Shown piece by piece: positions 12,765-26,047 of a stretch of DNA of 64,000 nt. Position numbers and translations under genes: made by a program. The notes under the pieces are model-generated. The model had not been told where the DNA came from, made no database searches, and saw only the letters and a list, made by a program, of their open reading frames with translations. The DNA comes from Euwallacea fornicatus (taxonomy: Eukaryota; Arthropoda; Insecta; Coleoptera; Curculionidae): the NCBI RefSeq assembly GCF_040115645.1, contig NW_027096046.1, forward strand, positions 62,001 through 126,000, read 5' to 3'. The first letter of the stretch is position 1, and every line of letters begins with the position of its first letter.

Positions 12765-14432
12765 GATAACTTTGGCAAATGTGGACCAAATTTGTTAACC
12801 ATAGTGTCAAATTAATCAGCTCGACGAGATCTTTAAAATGACACAACAATTCATGATTGCATCTTGTTGAATTTCCAAGAAAAATAGTAATTTATGTGCT
12901 CAAACACACAACTTTTGTGACTTTTCAAACTTTGAAGCTCGATAACTTTGGCAAATGTGGACCAAATTTGTTAACCAAACTGTCAAATTAATCAGCTCGA
13001 CGAGATTTTGAAGATGTCACAACACATCATGATTGCATCTTGGTGAATTTCCAAGAAAAATAGTACTTTATGTGCTCAAACACACAATTTTTGTGACTTT
13101 TCAAACTTTGAAGCTCGATAACTTTGGCAAATGAAGACCAAATTTGTTAAACAAAGTGTCAAATTAATCAGATCGACGAGATTTTGAAGATGTCACAACA
13201 CATCATGATTGCATCTTGTTGAATTTCCAAGAAACATAGTACTTTATGTGCTCAAACACACAATTTTTGTGACTTTTCCAATTTTGAAGCTCGATAACTT
13301 TGGCAAATGTGGACCAAATTTGTTAACCAAAGTGTCCAATTAATCAGCTCGACGAGATCTTTAAAATGACACAACAATTCATGATTGCATCTTGGTGAAT
13401 TTCCAAGAAAAATAGTACTTTATGTGCTCAAACACACAACTTTTGTGACTTTTCAAACTTTGAAGCTCGATAACTTTGGCAAATGTGGACCAAATTTGTT
13501 AACCAAAGTGTCAAATTAATCAGATCGACGAGATCTTTAAAATGACACAAAAATTCATGATTGCATCTTGTTGAATTTCCAAGAAAAATAGTACTTTATG
13601 TGCTCAAACACACAACTTTTGTGACTTTTCCAATTTTGAAGCTCGATAACTTTGGCAAATGAAGACCAAATTTGTTAAACAAAGTGTCAAATTAATCAGC
13701 TCGACGAGATTTTGAAGATGTCACAACACATCATGATTGCATCTTGTTGAATTTCCAAGAAACATAGTACTTTATGTGCTCAAACACACAACTTTTGTGA
13801 CTTTTCCAATTTTGAAGCTCGATAACTTTGGCAAATGTGGACCAAATTTGTTAACCATAGTGTCAAATTAATCAGCTCGACGAGATCTTTAAAATGACAC
13901 AACAATTCATGATTGCATCTTGTTGAATTTCCAAGAAAAATAGTAATTTATGTGCTCAAACACACAACTTTTGTGACTTTTCAAACTTTGAAGCTCGATA
14001 ACTTTGGCAAATGTGGACCAAATTTGTTAACCAAACTGTCAAATTAATCAGCTCGACGAGATTTTGAAGATGTCACAACACATCATGATTGCATCTTGTT
14101 GAATTTCCAAGAAAAATAGTACTTTATGTGCTCAAACACACAACTTTTGTGACTTTTCCAATTTTGAAGCTCGATAACTTTGGCAAATGTGGACCAAATT
14201 TGTTAACCAAAGTGTCAAAATAATCACCTCAACGAGATTTTGAAGATGTCACAACACATCATGATTACATCTTGTTGAACTTCCAGGAAAAATAGTACTT
14301 TATGTGCTCAAACACACATATTTTGTGACTTTTCCAATTTTGAAGCTCGATAACTTTGGCAAATGAAGACCAAATTTGTTAAACAAAGTGTCAAATTAAT
14401 CAGATCGACGAGATTTTGAAGATGTCACAATA

Positions 14433-14960
14433 CATCATGATTGCATCTTGTTGAATTTCCAAGAAACATAGTACTTTATGTGCTCAAACACACAATTTTT
14501 GTGACTTTTCCAATTTTGAAGCTCGATAACTTTGGCAAATGTGGACCAAATTTGTTAACCAAAGTGTCCAATTAATCAGCTCGACGAGATCTTTAAAATG
14601 ACACAACAATTCATGATTGCATCTTGGTGAATTTCCAAGAAAAATAGTACTTTATGTGCTCAAACACACAACTTTTGTGACTTTTCAAACTTTGAAGCTC
14701 GATAACTTTGGCAAATGTGGACCAAATTTGTTAACCAAAGTGTCAAATTAATCAGATCGACGAGATCTTTAAAATGACACAAAAATTCATGATTGCATCT
14801 TGTTGAATTTCCAAGAAAAATAGTACTTTATGTGCTCAAACACACAACTTTTGTGACTTTTCCAATTTTGAAGCTCGATAACTTTGGCAAATGAAGACCA
14901 AATTTGTTAAACAAAGTGTCAAATTAATCAGCTCGACGAGATTTTGAAGATGTCACAACA
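14433..14960. repeat. 3-monomer duplication, copy 1 (528 bp)
   Basis: Three monomers typed gaaacat with cacaattttt, then cttggtg, then gaagacc with ttaaac, repeated directly at 14961-15488. The same triplet occurs at 529, 1409, 6689 and 13201, so it is an existing string copied once more. A unique substitution (tacatcatg at 14431) marks the first copy. Confidence 0.88.
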
Positions 14961-15488
14961 CATCATGATTGCATCTTGTTGAATTTCCAAGAAACATAGT
15001 ACTTTATGTGCTCAAACACACAATTTTTGTGACTTTTCCAATTTTGAAGCTCGATAACTTTGGCAAATGTGGACCAAATTTGTTAACCAAAGTGTCCAAT
15101 TAATCAGCTCGACGAGATCTTTAAAATGACACAACAATTCATGATTGCATCTTGGTGAATTTCCAAGAAAAATAGTACTTTATGTGCTCAAACACACAAC
15201 TTTTGTGACTTTTCAAACTTTGAAGCTCGATAACTTTGGCAAATGTGGACCAAATTTGTTAACCAAAGTGTCAAATTAATCAGATCGACGAGATCTTTAA
15301 AATGACACAAAAATTCATGATTGCATCTTGTTGAATTTCCAAGAAAAATAGTACTTTATGTGCTCAAACACACAACTTTTGTGACTTTTCCAATTTTGAA
15401 GCTCGATAACTTTGGCAAATGAAGACCAAATTTGTTAAACAAAGTGTCAAATTAATCAGCTCGACGAGATTTTGAAGATGTCACAACA
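14961..15488. repeat. 3-monomer duplication, copy 2 (528 bp)
   Basis: Direct repeat of 14433-14960 at exactly 528 bp. Sequence beyond 15489 continues with the monomer types that follow this triplet in the other blocks. Confidence 0.88.
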
Positions 15489-15664
15489 CATCATGATTGC
15501 ATCTTGTTGAATTTCCAAGAAACATAGTACTTTATGTGCTCAAACACACAACTTTTGTGACTTTTCCAATTTTGAAGCTCGATAACTTTGGCAAATGTGG
15601 ACCAAATTTGTTAACCATAGTGTCAAATTAATCAGCTCGACGAGATCTTTAAAATGACACAACA

Positions 15665-15841
15665 ATTCATGATTGCATCTTGTTGAATTTCCAAGAAAAA
15701 TAGTAATTTATGTGCTCAAACACACAACTTTTGTGACTTTTCAAACTTTGAAGCTCGATAACTTTGGCAAATGTGGACCAAATTTGTTAACCAAACTGTC
15801 AAATTAATCAGCTCGACGAGATTTTTGAAGATGTCACAACA
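15665..15841. repeat. 177-bp monomer (+1 T)
   Basis: The only monomer longer than 176 bp. It has five T's in gatttttgaag where others have four. The extra base shifts the phase of everything downstream by one, which is confirmed by the offsets to the homologous segments at 2289 and 28688. Confidence 0.92.
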
Positions 15842-16369
15842 CATCATGATTGCATCTTGTTGAATTTCCAAGAAAAATAGTACTTTATGTGCTCAAACAC
15901 ACAACTTTTGTGACTTTTCCAATTTTGAAGCTCGATAACTTTGGCAAATGTGGACCAAATTTGTTAACCAAAGTGTCAAAATAATCACCTCAACGAGATT
16001 TTGAAGATGTCACAACACATCATGATTACATCTTGTTGAACTTCCAGGAAAAATAGTACTTTATGTGCTCAAACACACATATTTTGTGACTTTTCCAATT
16101 TTGAAGCTCGATAACTTTGGCAAATGAAGACCAAATTTGTTAAACAAAGTGTCAAATTAATCAGATCGACGAGATTTTGAAGATGTCACAACACATCATG
16201 ATTGCATCTTGTTGAATTTCCAAGAAACATAGTACTTTATGTGCTCAAACACACAATTTTTGTGACTTTTCCAATTTTGAAGCTCGATAACTTTGGCAAA
16301 TGTGGACCAAATTTGTTAACCAAAGTGTCCACTTAATCAGCTCGACGAGATCTTTAAAATGACACAACA

Positions 16370-16543
16370 ATTCATGATTGCATCTTGGTGAATTTCCAAG
16401 AAAAATAGAACTTTATGTGCTCAAACACAACTTTTGTGACTTTTCAAACTTTGAAGCTCGATAACTTTGGCAAATGTGGACCAAATTTGTTAACCAAAGT
16501 GTCAAATTAATCAGATCGACGAGATCTTTAAAATGACACAACA
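16370..16543. repeat. 174-bp monomer, CA-run deletion, first-domain lineage
   Basis: Reads tcaaacacaac, one CA unit short. Its context (cttggtg, tagaactt, caaacttt) belongs to the first domain and differs from all other 174-bp monomers. The matching monomers at 2817 and 29216 are full length, so this deletion arose independently here. Confidence 0.92.
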
Positions 16544-17951
16544 ATTCATGATTGCATCTTGTTGAATTTCCAAGAAAAATAGTACTTTATGTGCTCAAAC
16601 ACACAACTTTTGTGACTTTTCCAATTTTGAAGCTCGATAACTTTGGCAAATGTGGACCAAATTTGTTAACCAAAGTGTCAAAGTAATCACCTCAACGAGA
16701 TTTTGAAGATGTCACAACACATCATGATTGCATCTTGTTGAATTTCCAAGAAACATAGTACTTTATGTGCTCAAACACACAACTTTTGTGACTTTTCCAA
16801 TTTTGAAGCTCGAGAACTTTGGCAAATGTGGACCAAATTTGTTAACCAAAGTGTCAAATTAATCAGATCGACGAGATCTTTAAAATGACACAACAATTCA
16901 TGATTGCATCTTGTTGAATTTCCAAGAAAAATAGTACCTTATGTGCTCAAACACACAACTTTTGTGACTTTTCAAACTTTGAAGCTCGATAACTTTGGCA
17001 AATGTGGACCAAATTTGTTAACCAAAGTGTCAAATTAATCAGATCGACGAGATCTTTAAAATGACACAACAATTCATGATTGCATCTTGTTGAATTTCCA
17101 AGAAAAATAGTACTTTATGTGCTCAAACACACAACTTTTGTGACTTTTCAAACTTTGAAGCTCGATAACTTTGGCAAATGAAGACCAAATTTGTTAAACA
17201 AAGTGTCAAATTAATCAGCTCGACGAGATTTTGAAGATGTTACAACACATCATGATTGCATCTTGTTGAATTTCCAAGAAAAATAGTACTTTATGTGCTC
17301 AAACACACAACTTTTGTGACTTTTCCAATTTTGAAGCTCGATAACATTGGCAAATGAAGACCAAATTTGTTAAACAAAGTGTCAAATTAATCAGATCGAC
17401 GAGATTTTGAAGATGTCACAACACATCATGATTGCATCTTGTTGAATTTCCAAGAAAAATAGTACTTTATGTGCTCAAACACACAACTTTTGTGACTTTT
17501 CCAATTTTGAAGCTCGAGAACTTTGGCAAATGTGGACCAAATTTGTTAACCATAGTGTCAAATTAATCAGCTCGACGAGATCTTTAAAATGACACAACAA
17601 TTCATGATTGCATCTTGTTGAATTTCCAAGAAAAATAGTAATTTATGTGCTCAAACACACAACTTTTGTGACTTTTCCAATTTTGAAGCTCGATAACTTT
17701 GGCAAATGAAGACCAAATTTGTTAAACAAAGTGTCAAATTAATCAGCTCGACGAGATTTTGAAGATGTCACAACACATCATGATTGCATCTTGTTGAATT
17801 TCCAAGAAACATAGTACTTTATGTGCTCAAACACACAACTTTTGTGACTTTTCCAATTTTGAAGCTCGATAACTTTGGCAAATGTGGACCAAATTTGTTA
17901 ACCAAAGTGTCAAATTAATCAGATCGACGAGATCTTTAAAATGACACAACA

Positions 17952-18127
17952 ATTCATGATTGCATCTTGTTGAATTTCCAAGAAAAATAGTACCTTATGT
18001 GCTCAAACACACAACTTTTGTGACTTTTCAAACTTTGAAGCTCGATAACTTTGGCAAATGTGGACCAAATTTGTTAACCAAACTGTCAAATTAATCAGCT
18101 CGACGAGATTTTGAAGATGTCACAACA
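17952..18127. repeat. chimeric monomer (taccttt left, ccaaac right)
   Basis: The left half has taccttatg, normally followed by ccaaag and agatcg. Here it joins to ccaaac, agctcg and the gaagatgt haplotype, typical of the monomer at 2113. It marks an exchange point between monomer positions 43 and 132, about 990 bp upstream of the 19-monomer HOR. Confidence 0.7.
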
Positions 18128-18831
18128 CATCATGATTGCATCTTGTTGAATTTCCAAGAAAAATAGTACTTTATGTGCTCAAACACACAACTTTTGTGAC
18201 TTTTCCAATTTTGAAGCTCGATAACTTTGGCAAATGTGGACCAAATTTGTTAACCAAAGTGTCAAAGTAATCACCTCAACGAGATTTTGAAGATGTCACA
18301 ACACATCATGATTACATCTTGTTGAACTTCCAGGAAAAATAGTACTTTATGTGCTCAAACACACATATTTTGTGACTTTTCCAATTTTGAAGCTCGATAA
18401 CTTTGGCAAATGAAGACCAAATTTGTTAAACAAAGTGTCAAATTAATCAGATCGACGAGATCTTTAAAATGACACAACAATTCATGATTGCATCTTGTTG
18501 AATTTCCAAGAAAAATAGTACTTTATGTGCTCAAACACACAACTTTTGTGACTTTTCCAATTTTGAAGCTCGATAACTTTGGCAAATGTGGACCAAATTT
18601 GTTAACCAAAGTGTCAAAGTAATCACCTCAACGAGATTTTGAAGATGTCACAACACATCATGATTGCATCTTGTTGAATTTCCAAGAAACATAGTACTTT
18701 ATGTGCTCAAACACACAACTTTTGTGACTTTTCCAATTTTGAAGCTCGAGAACTTTGGCAAATGTGGACCAAATTTGTTAACCAAAGTGTCAAATTAATC
18801 AGATCGACGAGATCTTTAAAATGACACAACA

Positions 18832-21800
18832 ATTCATGATTGCATCTTGTTGAATTTCCAAGAAAAATAGTACCTTATGTGCTCAAACACACAACTTTTG
18901 TGACTTTTCAAACTTTGAAGCTCGATAACTTTGGCAAATGTGGACCAAATTTGTTAACCAAAGTGTCAAATTAATCAGATCGACGAGATCTTTAAAATGA
19001 CACAACAATTCATGATTGCATCTTGTTGAATTTCCAAGAAAAATAGTACTTTATGTGCTCAAACACACAACTTTTGTGACTTTTCCAATTTTGAAGCTCG
19101 ATAACTTTGGCAAATGAAGACCAAATTTGTTAAACAAAGTGTCAAATTAATCAGATCGACGAGATTTTGAAGATGTCACAACACATCATGATTGCATCTT
19201 GTTGAATTTCCAAGAAAAATAGTACTTTATGTGCTCAAACACACAACTTTTGTGACTTTTCCAATTTTGAAGCTCGAGAACATTGGCAAATGTGGACCAA
19301 ATTTGTTAACCATAGTGTCAAATTAATCAGCTCGACGAGATCTTTAAAATGACACAACAATTCATGATTGCATCTTGTTGAATTTCCAAGAAAAATAGTA
19401 CTTTATGTGCTCAAACACACAACTTTTGTGACTTTTCCAATTTTGAAGCTCGATAACTTTGGCAAATGTGGACCAAATTTGTTAACCAAAGTGTCAAAGT
19501 AATCACCTCAACGAGATTTTGAAGATGTCACAACACATCATGATTGCATCTTGTTGAATTTCCAAGAAACATAGTACTTTATGTGCTCAAACACACAACT
19601 TTTGTGACTTTTCCAATTTTGAAGCTCGAGAACTTTGGCAAATGTGGACCAAATTTGTTAACCAAAGTGTCAAATTAATCAGATCGACGAGAACTTTAAA
19701 ATGACACAACAATTCATGATTGCATCTTGTTGAATTTCCAAGAAAAATAGTACCTTATGTGCTCAAACACACAACTTTTGTGACTTTTCAAACTTTGAAG
19801 CTCGATAACTTTGGCAAATGTGGACCAAATTTGTTAACCAAAGTGTCAAATTAATCAGATCGACGAGATCTTTAAAATGACACAACAATTCATGATTGCA
19901 TCTTGTTGAATTTCCAAGAAAAATAGTACTTTATGTGCTCAAACACACAACTTTTGTGACTTTTCAAACTTTGAAGCTCGATAACTTTGGCAAATGAAGA
20001 CCAAATTTGTTAAACAAAGTGTCAAATTAATCAGCTCGACGAGATTTTGAAGATGTTACAACACATCATGATTGCATCTTGTTGAATTTCCAAGAAAAAT
20101 AGTACTTTATGTGCTCAAACACACAACTTTTGTGACTTTTCCAATTTTGAAGCTCGATAACATTGGCAAATGAAGACCAAATTTGTTAAACAAAGTGTCA
20201 AATTAATCAGATCGACGAGATTTTGAAGATGTCACAACACATCATGATTGCATCTTGTTGAATTTCCAAGAAAAATAGTACTTTATGTGCTCAAACACAC
20301 AACTTTTGTGACTTTTCCAATTTTGAAGCTCGAGAACTTTGGCAAATGTGGACCAAATTTGTTAACCATAGTGTCAAATTAATCAGCTCGACGAGATCTT
20401 TAAAATGACACAACAATTCATGATTGCATCTTGTTGAATTTCCAAGAAAAATAGTAATTTATGTGCTCAAACACACAACTTTTGTGACTTTTCCAATTTT
20501 GAAGCTCGATAACTTTGGCAAATGAAGACCAAATTTGTTAAACAAAGTGTCAAATTAATCAGCTCGACGAGATTTTGAAGATGTCACAACACATCATGAT
20601 TGCATCTTGTTGAATTTCCAAGAAACATAGTACTTTATGTGCTCAAACACACAACTTTTGTGACTTTTCCAATTTTGAAGCTCGATAACTTTGGCAAATG
20701 TGGACCAAATTTGTTAACCAAAGTGTCAAATTAATCAGATCGACGAGATCTTTAAAATGACACAACATTTCATGATTGCATCTTGTTGAATTTCCAAGAA
20801 AAATAGTACCTTATGTGCTCAAACACACAACTTTTGTGACTTTTCAAACTTTGAAGCTCGATAACTTTGGCAAATGTGGACCAAATTTGTTAACCAAAGT
20901 GTCAAATTAATCAGATCGACGAGATCTTTAAAATGACACAACAATTCATGATTGCATCTTGTTGAATTTCCAAGAAAAATAGTAATTTATGTGCTCAAAC
21001 ACACAACTTTTGTGACTTTTCAAACTTTGAAGCTCGATAACTTTGGCAAATGTGGACCAAATTTGTTAACCAAACTGTCAAATTAATCAGCTCGACGAGA
21101 TTTTGAAGATGTCACAACACATCATGATTGCATCTTGTTGAATTTCCAAGAAAAATAGTACTTTATGTGCTCAAACACACAACTTTTGTGACTTTTCCAA
21201 TTTTGAAGCTCGATAACTTTGGCAAATGTGGACCAAATTTGTTAACCAAAGTGTCAAAGTAATCACCTCAACGAGATTTTGAAGATGTCACAACACATCA
21301 TGATTACATCTTGTTGAACTTCCAGGAAAAATAGTACTTTATGTGCTCAAACACACATATTTTGTGACTTTTCCAATTTTGAAGCTCGATAACTTTGGCA
21401 AATGAAGACCAAATTTGTTAAACAAAGTGTCAAATTAATCAGATCGACGAGATCTTTAAAATGACACAACAATTCATGATTGCATCTTGTTGAATTTCCA
21501 AGAAAAATAGTACTTTATGTGCTCAAACACACAACTTTTGTGACTTTTCCAATTTTGAAGCTCGATAACTTTGGCAAATGTGGACCAAATTTGTTAACCA
21601 AAGTGTCAAATTAATCAGATCGACGAGATCTTTAAAATGACACAACAATTCATGATTGCATCTTGTTGAATTTCCAAGAAAAATAGTACTTTATGTGCTC
21701 AAACACACAAATTTTGTGACTTTTCAAACTTTGAAGCTCGATAACTTTGGGAAATGTGGACCAAATTTGTTAACCAAAGTGTCAAATTAATCAGCTCGAC

Positions 21801-22175
21801 GAGATCTTTAAAATGACACAACAATTCATGATTGCATCTTGTTGAATTTCCAAGAAAAATAGTACTTTATGTGCTCAAACACACAACTTTTGTGACGTTT
21901 CAAACTTTGAAGCTCGATAACTTTGGCAAATGTAGACCAAATTTGTTAACCAAAGTGTCAAATTAATCAGCTCGACGAGATTTTGAAGATGTCACAACAC
22001 ATCATGATTGCATCTTGTTGAATTTTCAAGAAAAATAGTACTTTATGTGCTCAAACACACAACTTTTGTGACTTTTCCAATTTTGAAGCTCGATAACTTT
22101 GGCAAATGAAGACCAAATTTGTTAACCAAAGTGTCAAATTAATCAGATCGACGAGATCTTTAAAATGACACAACA
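18832..22175. repeat. 19-monomer HOR, copy 1 (3344 bp)
   Basis: Exactly 19 x 176 bp. Private markers recur at +3344: gagaacattgg at 19277, gagaacttt at 19689, cacaacattt at 20761, gggaaatg at 21749, gacgttt at 21894. The left edge is in or just before the monomer at 18832, because the monomer at 18656 and its partner at 22000 differ at 35, 95 and 110-111 but agree at the right end. The last three monomers (21648-22175) carry second-domain variants. Confidence 0.93.
21648..22175. repeat. three second-domain monomers inside the first domain (copy 1)
   Basis: These three monomers carry gggaaatg with cacaaatttt, then gacgtttc with gtagacc, then gaattttcaag. Elsewhere the first two combinations occur only beyond 31.5 kb. 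They are part of the 19-monomer HOR and reappear at 24992-25519. Confidence 0.8.
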
Positions 22176-25100
22176 ATTCATGATTGCATCTTGTTGAATT
22201 TCCAAGAAAAATAGTACCTTATGTGCTCAAACACACAACTTTTGTGACTTTTCAAACTTTGAAGCTCGATAACTTTGGCAAATGTGGACCAAATTTGTTA
22301 ACCAAAGTGTCAAATTAATCAGATCGACGAGATCTTTAAAATGACACAACAATTCATGATTGCATCTTGTTGAATTTCCAAGAAAAATAGTACTTTATGT
22401 GCTCAAACACACAACTTTTGTGACTTTTCCAATTTTGAAGCTCGATAACTTTGGCAAATGAAGACCAAATTTGTTAAACAAAGTGTCAAATTAATCAGAT
22501 CGACGAGATTTTGAAGATGTCACAACACATCATGATTGCATCTTGTTGAATTTCCAAGAAAAATAGTACTTTATGTGCTCAAACACACAACTTTTGTGAC
22601 TTTTCCAATTTTGAAGCTCGAGAACATTGGCAAATGTGGACCAAATTTGTTAACCATAGTGTCAAATTAATCAGCTCGACGAGATCTTTAAAATGACACA
22701 ACAATTCATGATTGCATCTTGTTGAATTTCCAAGAAAAATAGTACTTTATGTGCTCAAACACACAACTTTTGTGACTTTTCCAATTTTGAAGCTCGATAA
22801 CTTTGGCAAATGTGGACCAAATTTGTTAACCAAAGTGTCAAAGTAATCACCTCAACGAGATTTTGAAGATGTCACAACACATCATGATTGCATCTTGTTG
22901 AATTTCCAAGAAACATAGTACTTTATGTGCTCAAACACACAACTTTTGTGACTTTTCCAATTTTGAAGCTCGAGAACTTTGGCAAATGTGGACCAAATTT
23001 GTTAACCAAAGTGTCAAATTAATCAGATCGACGAGAACTTTAAAATGACACAACAATTCATGATTGCATCTTGTTGAATTTCCAAGAAAAATAGTACCTT
23101 ATGTGCTCAAACACACAACTTTTGTGACTTTTCAAACTTTGAAGCTCGATAACTTTGGCAAATGTGGACCAAATTTGTTAACCAAAGTGTCAAATTAATC
23201 AGATCGACGAGATCTTTAAAATGACACAACAATTCATGATTGCATCTTGTTGAATTTCCAAGAAAAATAGTACTTTATGTGCTCAAACACACAACTTTTG
23301 TGACTTTTCAAACTTTGAAGCTCGATAACTTTGGCAAATGAAGACCAAATTTGTTAAACAAAGTGTCAAATTAATCAGCTCGACGAGATTTTGAAGATGT
23401 TACAACACATCATGATTGCATCTTGTTGAATTTCCAAGAAAAATAGTACTTTATGTGCTCAAACACACAACTTTTGTGACTTTTCCAATTTTGAAGCTCG
23501 ATAACATTGGCAAATGAAGACCAAATTTGTTAAACAAAGTGTCAAATTAATCAGATCGACGAGATTTTGAAGATGTCACAACACATCATGATTGCATCTT
23601 GTTGAATTTCCAAGAAAAATAGTACTTTATGTGCTCAAACACACAACTTTTGTGACTTTTCCAATTTTGAAGCTCGAGAACTTTGGCAAATGTGGACCAA
23701 ATTTGTTAACCATAGTGTCAAATTAATCAGCTCGACGAGATCTTTAAAATGACACAACAATTCATGATTGCATCTTGTTGAATTTCCAAGAAAAATAGTA
23801 ATTTATGTGCTCAAACACACAACTTTTGTGACTTTTCCAATTTTGAAGCTCGATAACTTTGGCAAATGAAGACCAAATTTGTTAAACAAAGTGTCAAATT
23901 AATCAGCTCGACGAGATTTTGAAGATGTCACAACACATCATGATTGCATCTTGTTGAATTTCCAAGAAACATAGTACTTTATGTGCTCAAACACACAACT
24001 TTTGTGACTTTTCCAATTTTGAAGCTCGATAACTTTGGCAAATGTGGACCAAATTTGTTAACCAAAGTGTCAAATTAATCAGATCGACGAGATCTTTAAA
24101 ATGACACAACATTTCATGATTGCATCTTGTTGAATTTCCAAGAAAAATAGTACCTTATGTGCTCAAACACACAACTTTTGTGACTTTTCAAACTTTGAAG
24201 CTCGATAACTTTGGCAAATGTGGACCAAATTTGTTAACCAAAGTGTCAAATTAATCAGATCGACGAGATCTTTAAAATGACACAACAATTCATGATTGCA
24301 TCTTGTTGAATTTCCAAGAAAAATAGTAATTTATGTGCTCAAACACACAACTTTTGTGACTTTTCAAACTTTGAAGCTCGATAACTTTGGCAAATGTGGA
24401 CCAAATTTGTTAACCAAACTGTCAAATTAATCAGCTCGACGAGATTTTGAAGATGTCACAACACATCATGATTGCATCTTGTTGAATTTCCAAGAAAAAT
24501 AGTACTTTATGTGCTCAAACACACAACTTTTGTGACTTTTCCAATTTTGAAGCTCGATAACTTTGGCAAATGTGGACCAAATTTGTTAACCAAAGTGTCA
24601 AAGTAATCACCTCAACGAGATTTTGAAGATGTCACAACACATCATGATTACATCTTGTTGAACTTCCAGGAAAAATAGTACTTTATGTGCTCAAACACAC
24701 ATATTTTGTGACTTTTCCAATTTTGAAGCTCGATAACTTTGGCAAATGAAGACCAAATTTGTTAAACAAAGTGTCAAATTAATCAGATCGACGAGATCTT
24801 TAAAATGACACAACAATTCATGATTGCATCTTGTTGAATTTCCAAGAAAAATAGTACTTTATGTGCTCAAACACACAACTTTTGTGACTTTTCCAATTTT
24901 GAAGCTCGATAACTTTGGCAAATGTGGACCAAATTTGTTAACCAAAGTGTCAAATTAATCAGATCGACGAGATCTTTAAAATGACACAACAATTCATGAT
25001 TGCATCTTGTTGAATTTCCAAGAAAAATAGTACTTTATGTGCTCAAACACACAAATTTTGTGACTTTTCAAACTTTGAAGCTCGATAACTTTGGGAAATG

Positions 25101-25519
25101 TGGACCAAATTTGTTAACCAAAGTGTCAAATTAATCAGCTCGACGAGATCTTTAAAATGACACAACAATTCATGATTGCATCTTGTTGAATTTCCAAGAA
25201 AAATAGTACTTTATGTGCTCAAACACACAACTTTTGTGACGTTTCAAACTTTGAAGCTCGATAACTTTGGCAAATGTAGACCAAATTTGTTAACCAAAGT
25301 GTCAAATTAATCAGCTCGACGAGATTTTGAAGATGTCACAACACATCATGATTGCATCTTGTTGAATTTTCAAGAAAAATAGTACTTTATGTGCTCAAAC
25401 ACACAACTTTTGTGACTTTTCCAATTTTGAAGCTCGATAACTTTGGCAAATGAAGACCAAATTTGTTAACCAAAGTGTCAAATTAATCAGATCGACGAGA
25501 TCTTTAAAATGACACAACA
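22176..25519. repeat. 19-monomer HOR, copy 2 (3344 bp)
   Basis: Follows copy 1 head to tail with the same 19 monomer types in the same order. I found no difference from copy 1 at the diagnostic sites I compared, including private substitutions, so the duplication looks recent. An assembly duplication could give the same picture. Confidence 0.93.
24992..25519. repeat. three second-domain monomers inside the first domain (copy 2)
   Basis: Copy of 21648-22175 at +3344 bp, with the same gggaaatg, gacgttt, gtagacc and tttcaag markers. The third monomer pairs gaagacc with ttaacc, a rare recombinant of two normally linked sites. Confidence 0.8.
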
Positions 25520-26047
25520 ATTCATGATTGCATCTTGTTGAATTTCCAAGAAAAATAGTACCTTATGTGCTCAAACACACAACTTTTGTGACTTTTCAAA
25601 CTTTGAAGCTCGATAACTTTGGCAAATGTGGACCAAATTTGTTAACCAAAGTGTCAAATTAATCAGATCGACGAGATCTTTAAAATGACACAACAATTCA
25701 TGATTGCATCTTGTTGAATTTCCAAGAAAAATAGTACTTTATGTGCTCAAACACACAACTTTTGTGACTTTTCCAAATTTGAAGCTCGATAACTTTGGCA
25801 AATGAAGACCAAATTTGTTAAACAAAGTGTCAAATTAATCAGATCGACGAGATTTTGAAGATGTCACAACACATCATGATTGCATCTTGTTGAATTTCCA
25901 AGAAAAATAGTACTTTATGTGCTCAAACACACAACTTTTGTGACTTTTCCAATTTTGAAGCTCGAGAACATTGGCAAATGTGGACCAAATTTGTTAACCA
26001 TAGTGTCAAATTAATCAGCTCGACGAGATCTTTAAAATGACACTACA
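25520..26047. repeat. 19-monomer HOR, partial copy 3 (3 monomers)
   Basis: Three monomers repeat the start of the HOR (taccttt type, then gaagacc type, then gagaacattgg). The array then switches, near cactacaatt at about 26041, to the string seen at 5281 and 11793. One private substitution (ttccaaattt near 25774) separates it from copies 1 and 2. Confidence 0.85.

Larger units (their letters stand above)
12673..18831. repeat. HOR block III, before the 19-monomer HOR
   Basis: Starts with the third HindIII-type monomer and repeats the first six-monomer string of blocks I and II, then follows block I's 1937-2640 pattern. It carries a local 3-monomer duplication (14433-15488), the only 177-bp monomer (15665) and the first 174-bp monomer (16370). 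From 15842 to 17247 it matches 2289-3696 at an offset of 77 monomers plus 1 bp, the extra base being the insertion near 15823. Confidence 0.82.
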
